Shown: in pieces, positions 21,171 through 33,100 of the stretch
How the letters are laid out: every line of letters begins with the position of its first letter
Position numbering within the stretch: the first letter of the stretch is position 1
Source: Petunia secreta
Taxonomy: Eukaryota > Streptophyta > Magnoliopsida > Solanales > Solanaceae
Length of the DNA: 64,000 bases
Assembly (NCBI GenBank): GCA_029990175.1
Contig: JARKIP010000005.1
Location: 72,696,001-72,760,000 of the forward strand
Direction of reading: 5' to 3'
Made by a program: the position numbers and the translations under genes
The notes under the pieces: generated by a model
Seen by the model: the letters and a program-made list of their open reading frames with translations, nothing else
What the model was told of the DNA's origin: nothing
Databases searched by the model: none

Positions 21171-22978
21171 CTGCTATGATTTTCTTCTTCTACAGTGTTG
21201 TTGCTGTTTATGTACTTTTATCCTAGTCTCAGCTCCGACTTCTCCATGTATAACTCAGCCTTCTACGTCTTTTTTATTGATTGTATCTGGAAGCATTTGC
21301 AAATCAGAAACGTTACAATTGTACTATGAGATCATGCATGAAAATAAGACACTTGTCACTTAATCTCGGTTGTAGTTCTCATGTTTTTACCAAATGGTAG
21401 GTCAATATGCTAACTTTTTTCTCACATCGGTTAGGATTCACATCCTTGAAGTTCCTACCTTTCGACAACACCTGTCAATAGATGGGTCTATGAGATCCTC
21501 TCCATTTTGAGAAAGCACCTTGATGGGAAGAAGCATGATGAAAAAGCGTAGCTGGATCCCCAGGTTTTAAAATGATCTAGCATGCCGACTTGCGGAATGT
21601 AACTCGAGGGTATGTCGCAGGACCATTTCCGTATGAACACCACTTGACAAGAGTACCTTTGCTGCTTTTATGCTTATAAGCAGTCTCATCAACGTAAACC
21701 GATAACTCATTAGAAGCAGAAAGAAAGATTGTCTACTCATTGCATCCTTAGAAAGCAACTGCCAATGTACGACTTACAGTCAGATTTTCCAAGATAACAA
21801 ATTCAAAAGATCCCAGTTGGGATCCCTAGAGTAGGAAGAGGCCGGGTAGAGTACTCTTAAGAAGGGATACCCTTTTCTTTGCCCAGCATTACCTGCTGGA
21901 TACTCTAATTTCATTTCTTATTAGACCGAATAAAGCATGTATGTACATAATGCATGTCTAGTTTCCTTCTAAGATTCGATCACTTTCCTAAATATATGAA
22001 GTCAACCACAAATTGTTGCAATAATCTTTCTCATAGTAGCGATTTGAACCTTTTGCTTTTACACTCAAAAGTGTGGACCTTGTGCTTTTTACACCTAAAA
22101 ATTTGAACACCAGTTCTCACTATGCGACTCGTGTAACTCTATTTTTTTTTTAATTTTTGCACTTACCCCTATACGATTTATTTAAATTGGTCAGGGATAA
22201 GCTAACAAGATGGTACCATAATTTATTTTGCAACTCTTTATGACAAGTGTTGACTTGTTGCAATTTGTTTCCGACAAGATTCCTTTTAAAACTCTGTTCT
22301 TTACGAATGCATTATGAATTTCCTACTTTCTTGGCCTTCTTTACAACCGTTGATGTATAGGTGATTCTTTGATGAGCATATTTCATTATTACCCAATACC
22401 TATGTTGATAGTAGGTAACATGTACTCGACAAAATAGTTGATGTATAGGTGATTCCTTGATGAGCATAGCTCATAATTACCCAAACCCTATGTTGATAGT
22501 AGGTAACATGTACTCAACAAAATAGTAGCACGCAAGTTGGATCCAACACTACCATTACCACACAAAGGAAACAGCAAAACTGATTTGACTATCAGCAAGG
22601 AGAGGGGTGTAACAAATTAACAAGCCAGATGGTCAACAAGATCAAGAAAACATTTTAGAAACCAATCATACTGAAACTATAGAGCCATCAGAAAAGTTCT
22701 GTCAGCTTTCATATTAAAAGAAGAGCTACTCTTGTCCCAAAGTAGCTAAGCCACATCTGCACAATCAACATTGGCCCTTTAAAGAGAAGTCTGAAAGATG
22801 ATATTGGCATCGTAGTTACGGTTTTCTTCATGAATGTAACAATCACGAATCAAACAGTAAGCTTGTGCAAGTAGTTTGTGCTCAATGTACAGTGAAAACT
22901 AACACTCTCATCATCAGTAGTTAGCAAAACAGTTCTGGTTCCTTTTATGTACCAGCAACACTAAGAGGAATGGAGAAT
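21171..22978. other. Intergenic region with a perfect-length tandem duplication
   Basis: An 88-bp unit starting GTTGATGTATAGGTGATTCY is duplicated head to tail at 22349-22436 and 22437-22524, with few differences. A 63-codon minus-strand frame at 21567-21758 is not recognisable. 22560-22978 probably includes the 3' UTR of the minus-strand gene that follows. Nothing else is seen. Confidence 0.45.
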
Positions 22979-25900
22979 CTACTTCACTACATTAAAAGTG
23001 GCACGAGGGTTGGAGATCATCACTGGACACTCGCCCTTCTCATCATAGTCAGCAAACTCTTCTCCAGACAAATCAATGCCTTCAAATTTTGTTCCTTCAA
23101 GCTGTGCATTAGATGAATCACATTAGAACTTGCTCGACATTTCCCATAACACAAAACCTAGAAGCTACAAGTCTCTTCAGCAACCTAAATGGATTCTTGG
23201 AAAGAAAATCTGACCAGAAAGTTGCTTATACATATACCACATAAAAAACAATTGACCAAAATAATGTAAGTTTCCAAATCATTTTGTATGTCACCTGACT
23301 AAAATCAATCAAGTTCATATACCTACATAATCCGAGGAGGAAGAGTAAATCCAAAGACTAACAATACAATTTCTGCTAATCGGATAGCCAGAACCAGATG
23401 TAAGCAAGTATTAGTAGCACTGCAGCAGGTTTAGCTTTCCTGTCAATTGCAGGAACAGAAAGAAGTGTGACTAGTCTAAACCCTACTGTGGGTAACAGAA
23501 AGAAGTGTGACTAGTCTAAACCCTACTGTGGGTTACCGACTATGTCAAGTTCTGCATGGAACTGTGCCTATTGCAGTCACAAACATATACTACATAAATC
23601 TAGTAAAAGAGATGCACCTTATGTAGGAGAGTTTGTGTCTTGTTCTGAGGTTGTTTTTTTTTTTGTTTGGGGGGGGAGGGGACGAGATGAAGCAAGCAGT
23701 ATAGCATAAGGTCCAAAGCATTCTGGCAAAGAAACTTCACACGCTAATAACCTAAAGAACAAGACATATCCAATGGCACTGGTGATCTTCAGATGTTTCA
23801 CAAAGATGATGCAGGGAGGTAACCTCCTGTTTATATAAAGTTCTATCACTCAACATGAGTAGACGGTCCAATTTAGTAACTCCTTGAGCACCATAAATTT
23901 CACTGATCTAAAATAATCAGGCTCCTTCTGATTCATAAGTTTCCTGACAGACTTATAAATGCTTTCAACAGCATAAACATCTGGATGGCATTTTATGCAA
24001 TTCATAACCTTGTCAAATTTAAATCCCCCAAAGAAACAGGGGAAAAAATGTTTGTCTGCCTCTCCACCTTGGTGGGGGTATGGGCTGCGTGCATCTCACC
24101 CTTCCCAGACCCCACCTATGGTCCTATGGGATAGTACTGGGTATGTTGTTGCACATAAGCAGCGCGCCTTTCCAAGGATAGTCATTACTCATCAAGACAA
24201 TGACGTCTCAGGACAGATGAAGGAAAGGTGAGAGATGAGTAGAAAGCATATTGCTCTTAAGTGGAAATTAAATTTCAAAACTGGAGACTTATTGGAATAG
24301 ACATAATATAAGATCCACTATGTAACAATCGAAAGAAGATCCACTCTGTAGGAATGAGAAGAAGACGTGCTCGTGATTTAGAACAGAATACACTATGAAT
24401 GACCACATATAATAGAGGTAGAATGTACCAGCAAAATGCTTTTCCTACAAGTTCATTAGGAGATTCACGACCAGATTTAAAGAAACCAGAAGTCTATCCA
24501 AAGAATCCCATCATTCAATTCAGAAATCATGGAGAATCAATAGGAAAGGAATTTTATGCATACATTTAATATTTCTACTATTTCTAGAAAATACCAAACA
24601 AGAAAGCAAGGGAAGAGCTTACAGATTCAGCTTTCCATTCTCCTCGGAAAACAAAATCCAGAGGCTCAAAACCCCTGCACTCAAATAGCATTGCAGGTGC
24701 ATACTTTCCAGCTTGGCTTTCAGCCTGAGTCAGAGGACGGCCTCGGCCAGTGATCATGGTTACTGTACCATCCCTGCTACAGAACTTACACTGAAAGCAG
24801 AAATCACAAAGGACTTAATAAATTCAGCAAGTCTAATAAGAGAAACAATAATGATAATGAAGCAAGTGATAGCAATAAAACATCAAAGAACAATTGAGGT
24901 TCAAAATAGACTTAAAGGATATCAAAGTTGCTCACCATGAGAGAATCAAAACAAAGCAGACAAGGACATTTACTACAATTTGACTACTTCTGAATGTAAA
25001 TGATTTTCTAATCTCACCTCAAATTTCAAGCTATCCCAGTAATGTTAAAAAATCCATGTTGATTAAGCTGACTGTGAAGACACATACATAGACAAATATC
25101 TACATGTACGGGTATGCAGTAGATGTACCATAAAAAATTAGGAAACAGGAAGATTAATCACCTTCTGAATGAGATGGGTGTTGCCCTTGCCTATGGGAAG
25201 AGGAACAGTGTCACCCAAGCTCACAGAAGTCTCCTTTTGGGTGACCTCGCCACAATTGCCGCACTTCAGCTGAACATTTGAACCAAAAAAAAGTGAAAGT
25301 TTAATCGATTATGAAATAGATATTAATGTAATAAAGCAAATGGATGATTTCATTAGGTATAAATAATGGGAGAAAAACAACTTCTGAAAATGGCACCATC
25401 TCTAACGGACATGCCTGGAAGGAAATATCAGAAGTGGTAGCACATCTAAATGATAGAGATGCAAGTACTGCACATTAAAAATCAAATGAAAGAAGGTTCA
25501 TCGGAGATAGTATCAAACATTTTGGAACGTTTTAAACATTTCGGCTACTAGCTATCAGAATACCCCTAAATACAAACCTAATAATCAAAGTTAATGCAGC
25601 ATTTAGAGTCATTAGCTATAGTAAGTACAGTCTACCACTAGTATATATTTTCAAGCCTATATCCGAAGCAACAATTCAGTTAAAGCCATGTAAAGGACTA
25701 GATCAACATCCACTACCGAGTCGCAACCAATTAGATCAATATTCATGGAAAAACCATTGATATCACATTAGGAACCTACACAGAATAAAGAACTAGACAG
25801 GAATTTGAAATTAAGAATACATAAAAGACTAAGTCGTAACTAGGAATAAAGTAAAAAGTTTACCAGAGAAAATCATGAAAAAAAGTCTGTGTATCTTTTT

Positions 25901-26602
25901 TCAATCTTTGTTTGCCTAAACCACGCTACTAAATAAACAGAGGAATCTAGTATTTAGAGTCATTTGTTAGAGTAAGTCATGCCCACGCAAGCTTGCGCGC
26001 ACCTCGACTGTTCCACTAGGTACTTGTTAGTTGTTACCTCCTACCAGCACATACCAGGTAACACTACGCACTTCCACACATGGGATGAATCACCTAATGT
26101 TTATTTAGAGTAAGCTATGTCCAGGCCAGCGCACCTCGACAGTTGCACTAAATACCTGCTATCTCCAACCAGCACAAGTACTGGGTAACACAATGCACCG
26201 ACGACAAATGGCACAAATCACCTAGTGTTTATTTAGAATCATTAGTTACACCTCGACTATTCCACTAGGTACTTGCTACCTCCCACCAACAGATGTACCA
26301 GATAATATATGAATGCGTGTTTATATATTTTTCAATTTGTTTCAAGTTCCGTAACAGTAGTTCAGTTAAATGAGTAGATCCAAATCTAGTATAGTTACAA
26401 CATCAATTAGATGAATCTTCATGGATAAACACCTAATAAGCCAGTATTTAGAGACATTAATTAAAAGTAAGTCCAGTTTAGGATATAGATGTGTAAATAC
26501 CTTGAAGTTGTAAGGGAAGTTAGGATCATCAAAACCGTCTTGTGGCTGAAGATTTGTCAGATTCTCAAGTTCCGCTGTGATTGTCAACATGAAATTCACC
26601 AT
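22979..26602 (-). CDS. CXXC-motif zinc-binding protein, UPF0587/DUF866 (C1orf123/CZIB-like), four exons
   Basis: Exons on the minus strand are 26602-26501, 25269-25162, 24790-24623 and 23101-22979. All have GT/AG borders and all are phase 0, giving 166 residues. It begins MVNFMLTITAELENLTNL and ends ATFNVVK, as in eukaryotic UPF0587 proteins of about 160 residues. Two CXXC pairs, KCGNC (C37, C40) and CKFC (C71, C74), form the family's zinc site. Conserved blocks GRGRPLT, ECRGFEP and GEWKAES follow. The human relative is a small zinc protein reported to work with metallochaperones; the plant role is not settled. An in-frame ATG at 26617 would add five residues (MEAVK), and I prefer 26602 because it matches the family start. 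Introns of 1.2, 0.4 and 1.5 kb carry SINE pieces. No lesion seen. Confidence 0.93.
23454..23533. repeat. 40-bp tandem duplication in intron 3 of the CXXC gene
   Basis: The unit beginning AACAGAAAGAAGTGTGACTA occurs twice with no difference. This implies a recent slippage or replication event. Confidence 0.85.
24055..24165 (+). mobile_element. SINE 3' part in intron 3 of the CXXC gene
   Basis: GCCTCTCCACCTTGGTGGGG, GGGCTGCGTGCATCTCACCC, TTCCCAGACCCCACCTATGG and GGGTATGTTGTTG follow the order of the abundant Solanaceae SINE ending in GGGTATGTTGTTGTTG. It lies antisense to the host gene. Confidence 0.65.
25970..26315 (-). repeat. Three tandem antisense SINE pieces in intron 1 of the CXXC gene
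   Basis: The words GCGCACCTCGACTGTTCCAC, TAGGTACTTGYTA, CTCCYACCAGCACA and CCAGGTAACAC recur three times (starting about 25995, 26130 and 26250), each ending near CACCTAATGTTTATTTAGA. Read on the minus strand this is the standard SINE order, ending in the GAGGTGCGC..GCAAGC tail. The copies are head to tail. Confidence 0.65.
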
Positions 26603-26894
26603 TTTCACTGCTTCCAATCAATGCTTTGTTCAATGATTTTCTGAAAAAATGTAAAAGTGGTAGAGGAAGAAAGGTATTTATACTAGTGTTTGGGTTGCAA
26701 TGTGGAGGGTAAAGGAGGAATATTATTACTTTGTTGCTTTTGGATGATATAATTTGTCTAGAAGCTTCCAATCATTTTACTTATACTTAAGAAAAAGAAA
26801 CATGAACAGAAATATAGTGGCTCAGATGATAATCACCCTCTACGTACATCTATTTGCTTCGAGAAAGGAGAACAGGTGGAGTTAAAAAAAATGA

Positions 26895-28036
26895 CAAATT
26901 TTAAGAGTCATTTAATTAAGTTCGGTCATCTTATAATCATCTCATATCATCGAAATTAATTAACTCAACTAATTTGAATTCACTAGTAAATACTTTCTTT
27001 GTCCATTTTTTATTGTCTATTTTATAAGATTATTTTTTTTATTTTTACTTGTTATTTTTAGTAAATCAAGAACTATTTAATGATATTATTTCACTTTTAC
27101 CCATATATAATTGAATAATTATTTCTCAAATCATAGTTAAATTTAAATTTTTAAAGCATAATTAATAAGTGTACGTTAGTAAAATCATCAAATTTATTAA
27201 TGATTTCTTGGTGGGTGTGAAAAGCTAAAAGGTGACAAGTAAATTTAGACAGAGTGAGTACCCTAAAAGAGTAAACCACTCCGTAGAATTGGTCATTTGT
27301 CTATTAAAAAAAGCAGAATAATCCAAATTCATACTTGTATTCAGTAAAATTTGTAGAACCCACGTGGCGGTCACATAGCAGCAGAAAAAAGGCAACTTAA
27401 GATAACACGACAAGAAATGGAGGCCACAACTAAAGGTGAAAAGATCACATAAACCAACAAAGTCTTCATCCGTCCCCGGACATAATCAATTTGTTATGAA
27501 ACAACCACTTAGACATGGTTTTAAGGCAGCTATGCTTGTACATTAATACAAGGAATATTATCTGATCATAAATTAACACCAACATATACAATTCCTAAAA
27601 AGTTAAAATCTTATCTTAGGAGGGGCACTTAGGTGAATGAATAAGGAACCTCTAGGGTAAGCAAGCAATATAAATATTCTTTGAAACAATAGTTGTTACA
27701 ATGATTGTAACAATTCATATCTCATTGATTACTCATATTATTATAATCGACAGCTTAGTGAGAGAATATCAAGCTTTGTTTTGGATCTTGTATCCGCAAG
27801 AAGTAAAGAAAATTTTACCGTAGCACAAAAGAGCCAAAACAAAGCTTGACATTCTTTCACCAAAATTCAAAAATAGATTTTTTTTTCTATTTTTACTTGG
27901 GTGGGCAGCTATTTTTATTAATTTCCATCTTATGCTTTTTGATATCCAATTTTCATGCAAAGATGTGATGTTATAAATATCCAAAAGAAAGTGACTATTT
28001 ATTTCTTAATTAGGACTAAAGAAGTTTATTTTCTTG
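26895..28036 (+). repeat. Duplicated 5' block of neprosin copy 1 (segmental duplication unit 1)
   Basis: From AAGAGTCATTTAATTAAGTT on, this block aligns with 35185-36073 and then with 49043-49440 (AATAATCCAAATTCATACTT, GATAACACGACAAGA, CTTATGCTTTTTG and more). It is the upstream flank of a tandemly duplicated neprosin gene. A Stowaway-like MITE with TA borders (26991-27260; ends TACTTTCTTTGTCCATTTTT and reverse complement TACTCACTCTGTCTAAATTT) is present here and absent from unit 2. Confidence 0.75.
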
Positions 28037-29728
28037 GGTTAAATTAAATTCTATGTTAATTTAGGTAACTTTTTTTAAAAATATAGCAACATTTTGTCAT
28101 TTTTCCAAATACGTCAATATTTTTTAGGATGCTACCAAACATAGCAACAAAAGGTAAAACCCTAATCTTACTTCCCTCTCTCTTCTCTTTCCACCTCACC
28201 CACTTTTCCGGTGTTGTCACCACTGGATTCCGTCGCCGTCACCACCATCTCCATCGGTGACGGCTCTATTTCCTCATTGTTGTGCTTGTCGGCGACACCT
28301 GGTTCGTCGGTGCTACTCCTATATGTTGCTGCTGTGATCTTTAATGCAGCCGTCGCCGGTGGATCTGCTTTCCTCCGTCTGCGACCGCGTTGACAGAGCA
28401 GGGCTTCAATTTTTTTTTTTTTGGTTTTCCGGTGATTGGGCAGATCTGCGGTGGCTAGGATTTTTCTTGGTGGTTGTTGGTTGTGAAGATTTATATGGCA
28501 TGTGTATAGGCTTTGTATGTTTGTTGTATGTCATGTATAAACAGTGGACATACAACATACATACAAAATATATACACTTATTTATGAAATCTCACACGTT
28601 GTATGTTCGTTATATATACGATGTATGTGCTATGTATGAATATCCATACAATAGAAATACATCAAGCATATAAAGTATATACAACCAATATACAAAAATA
28701 TACTTAAAAAGAAAGAAAAAAATAAATTCGCTCGTCGACTGCTGGCGCCGGTAGGGAAGAATGGGGGGCGGCTAGGATGGTTGGCAGGTGGGTGTAAGGA
28801 GTGAAATCTAGGATTTTATCTACTCTTTTATATGTTTTTGCTATGTTTTGAAAAAAAAAAAAATATTGCTATGTTTTGAAAATTGAATGATGTTGACATT
28901 TTCGCGTAAAGTAAAATTAGGATGTATTTCTTTTTTTTAAGCAAAGCTCACTAAGCAGTGTGCTTAGTAACTAATTTTATTGATAATAATAATAATAAAG
29001 AACCTCAATAAAAAACACAAATAAGGGGCCCTAGGCCTTACCCTATATTCCTAAGGAGGCGCACATTCTCTACTAGCTAACCACTATGTAAGAAAAAAGA
29101 ACTTGAAAAAATTAAGTACATGGTGATCATCATAAAGTCAACTATGAACTTTATGATGCTATTACATAACAGAATACTAATAAAATGTAAAAAAAATACA
29201 TTTAAGTAAGAAAGTGTAATCAAACACCTCCTTCTTCATGCATGTGATTTGAATCAATGTCTGCAGCCCAAATAATTTTTGATCACCATCTAGTTCTTCT
29301 TGAAGCATCAACTTCCATTCCCAATTATCAAGATCACTCATTAATGCTTATATGATTTTATTCCCTCTTTTGCAACCCTTGGAGGGTTTGTTCTACCTGT
29401 AGCCGTGGAATTGTCACTTGTTGTTCTTCTGTGTGCCTTCTTCTTGGGTTTCCTTGGTGAGATGTCTGCTGCCCGTGCAACCCTCTCTCTAGCATCATCA
29501 AGCAAGGACTGCGCATCTTCTTCAAAATCTTCCCCAATATCATACTCCTTGCTTTCTTCAACATTCCTATGATGTGGAATCAAAGGATTTGGCTCAAATT
29601 GCTTGGAACTATTGGACCATACCATAAACCCCTTGACTTCTTTTGGCTTGTAATTACCGGGCTAACATTAGCCAGTTGAGAAGGAACAAACTCTGGAATG
29701 TTAGGATGTATAGTTTTGTAAATCACCC
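28037..29728. mobile_element. Mutator-like element (C) carrying a nested LINE fragment
   Basis: It is flanked by the 9-bp duplication ATTTTCTTG (28028-28036 and 29729-29737), while the paralogous upstream block near 49420 has one uninterrupted site (ATGTTCTTG). The ends GGGTTAAATTAAATTCTATG and, reverse complement, GGGTGATTTACAAAACTATA are imperfect inverted repeats, followed on both sides by AACATAGCAA words like those of the 13671-16885 element. The interior has GC-rich leader-like DNA (28200-28400) and a TATGTATGT/ACATACA-rich stretch (28490-28700). It has no transposase. Without the LINE it would be about 0.9 kb. Confidence 0.75.
28928..29700 (-). mobile_element. 5'-truncated LINE fragment inside MULE C
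   Basis: The 11-bp word TTAGGATGTAT flanks it at 28917-28927 and 29701-29711. A T-run at 28931-28939 is the poly(A) tail of a minus-strand insert. The only frame (29625-29341, minus, 94 codons) is rich in Arg, Glu and Lys (ARERVARAADISPRKPKKKA), perhaps the end of a LINE gag-like ORF1, but I do not recognise it with confidence. Confidence 0.6.
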
Positions 29729-29737
29729 ATTTTCTTG

Positions 29738-30092
<355 letters not shown>

Positions 30093-30107
30093 AATCAAGG
30101 GGTACTT

Positions 30108-33100
30108 TTTTTTTAACCAAGGATAGGGTCTGTATTATAGCATCTCAAAGCAGTTACATCAGGCTGGACATACCCATATCCTGCCGCAAATGAAATCAAC
30201 AAAAAGAAGAGATGGTCTAATAGAGTTTGTCCTCTATATACATATATATGGCCCACAGTTAAGCTTCACAAAAGTAGGTGTAACTTTCAAATGAACAAAT
30301 GAGGACTCAAACTAAGATGTTGAACTCCTCATTTGTTCATAATAAGTCATCCAATTCCTTTCTTCTTTTGTTGTATCCTAAAAGAAGGCATTCCATTCTT
30401 ATCCATCCTCAAAGCTCCTCTTGCAGCTGGAGGAATGTCTTGAATTAGTCTCCATGTATGATATTCTCCTTTCCATGCACCATGTTTAGCTAGAGTATCC
30501 GCAACAGAGTTTGCTTCTTGGTAACAGTGCTTTACTTGTCCTTTCAATCTCACTAGGAAATGCTGGATTTATTTTACCTGCTGTATTTGCCATGGGGGGT
30601 TTGAAATTCTCCAAGATCATATCAACTACCAATTTTAAGTCAAGTTCTAAAATGACATTTTGGATATTGTTTTCCATACAACAAATCAGTCCATATTAAG
30701 CAGCCTGGGCTTCTGCTAGATTGTTGCTACAGAAGGGAATTGTATTGGAAAATGCCAAGATCATGGACCTCTTGTGATCCCTTATAACTACTCCTATACC
30801 TGCTTTATTTTACCTTGTCATCGAGCTCCCATCAATATTGATTTTGATAAGTTGTTGTTGAGGTCTCTCCCAGCAAACTGGAAAACTCACTAGAGATGGT
30901 CTAAATGAGTCAGCAGCTACACAAATCTCTTTCCAAGATGAGGCCAAGCTTAGAGAATTAACCTTTCCAGCCGCTATATACTTTAAATGAAAAATAATCT
31001 GATGAATAACTCTTGCAAATGACTATGTCACTTGCTCGTAAACTGCTGCACATCTTCTTTTCCATAGCTCAAAATTTATGAACATTGGCAACATTCTACA
31101 AATTAGAGCTTTTCAAGAATTTTGAGTTTGAGAACCCCACCAAATCCATAGAGCAATCCTGACATCTTGAGCATACATTCTCACACCCAATAAATTGTCA
31201 AAGAAACTCCAGACTTTTTTAGCTAACTCATTGTGGAGGAAAATATGAACAGTGGATTCCACCTTAGTAATCCTACAACACCTGCACATAGACACAACAT
31301 TTTGTCCAAACCTTAATAGGTTATCATCCAGAGGTATTTTTCTTTTAAGAATTCTCCAATTAAGGAATGAGACTTTAAAGGAGATTTCTTTGTGCCAAAT
31401 GTTTGAGTAAGTGTCATTCCTAGAATTTTTGCTTCTCAATTTCTCTCTGGCAGAGGAACATGTAAATTCTTCATTTGATGTTAGCTTCCAGAAAGGCACG
31501 GAATTTGTTCAATCTTTTGTTGCAGCTCTGTAGGGACAACCTCCTTTAACTTGTAGCTATCCCACCCTTGGTCATTTAAGAAATCAACAACCATGGCATT
31601 CCCTGGCTTTATGTTGGATTGGAGAAGAAGTGCAAGAGGACCTATACCTGTCCAGTTATCTCACCAGAATAATATTTTTCCTTTATTAATTCTCCATCCA
31701 ATGTGCGGCTCTGCTAGTTTCTTTATCTCCATGAGTTCTTTCCAACTTTGAGATTGCCCAGCCATCATTTTCCTTGCAACCATGTTTAGCCTAGGACGGT
31801 ATTTTGCTAACAAAAACCTAGTCCAAAGATTGCATTGTGTTCTTAACCTCCACCATCTTTTCATGATAAATGAATTCTTGATATCCTCTAAAGCTTTAAA
31901 GCCCACTCCGCCTTCTTCTTTAGGCCGTAGCAAAGTTTTTTCCAGGAACTCCAATGGTACGTTGTCTTTCCTTCTTTCTCTCCCCAGTAGAAGTTTGCCA
32001 GGTACTTTTCTATCCGATTAAAAACTGCTTTTGGAGGAGCAATAGCAGCCAGTAGATGAAGAGTTTGAGATTGAAGAATGTGTTGAATGATAATGGCCCT
32101 CCCACCATAAGACAACATTCTTCCTTGCCATGCTCCTGCTTTTCTTAAATCTCAGAAAAATATGAGATTTTCTTTCTTCCCAGGTATATTGGACATCCAA
32201 GATATGTAAATGGAAAAGTTTGATGTCTGTAACCTGTAATCTGCTTAACTTTATCCCTGATATGATCTTGAGAGTGAGTCGCAGTTAAGAAGAAACTTTT
32301 GTCAATATTTATCTGTTGTCCTGAGATCAGCTCAGATCTCCTTAAATGTCTCATAATCAACTTAAGAGATCTCTGGTCACTAGAGGAAAATATTACAACA
32401 TCATCAGCATATGAAAGATGGTTGATTTGTGGCCCTCTCTAATTTATCTTAAAACCAATGAGTTCTCTCTTTAGGAAGAGTTTGTTCAGCATCTTAAAAA
32501 GCACCTCAACTGCTAATATAAAAAGAGCTAGTGACAAAGGATCGCCTTGTTTTAACCCTCTAGTAGAATGGAAAAAACCTTTTCTGTCCCCATTTATAAT
32601 GATCGAGTACCATACATCTGAAATTAGTCTCCATATCTGGTCAATAAAAAACTATGAAAAACCAAGTCTTCTAAGAACTGATATGAGAAAAAACCAGGAT
32701 AATCTGTCATAAGCTTTTGCCATATCTAGCTTGATGACGACATTACCATGATTGTTCTTTTTGTTCATTATCTGGATGATTTCTTGAGCTAATAAAATAT
32801 TTTCAGTTATTAACCTTCCACTTATGAATCCCGATTGATTATCAGAGATTAACTTGGGCAACAGAGAAGTTATTCTAGTAGCTATGATCTTAGACACTAT
32901 TTTGTTTGAGAAGTTGCTCAAACTAATAGGTCTAAATTGATAGAATGATTAAGGAGATTCTATCTTAGGTATAAGAACTAAACAGGTATGAGTGAAGAAC
33001 CTGGATAGTCTTCTTCTGTAGCACTAGGCTACTGAGCTAAGAGGAATTAAGAAAATTAAAATTGCTTTTCAATTCAGATATCCTTCACTGAATACAATGG

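Noticed and set aside
21567..21758. 63-codon minus-strand ORF
   Set aside because: No recognisable family, and neighbouring frames are closed; could be an old transposon scrap.
28211..28673. GC-rich ORFs in MULE C that resemble a captured host exon
   Set aside because: The Ser/Val/Ala-rich stretch is suggestive of a Pack-MULE capture, but I recognise no parent gene and the frames are short.
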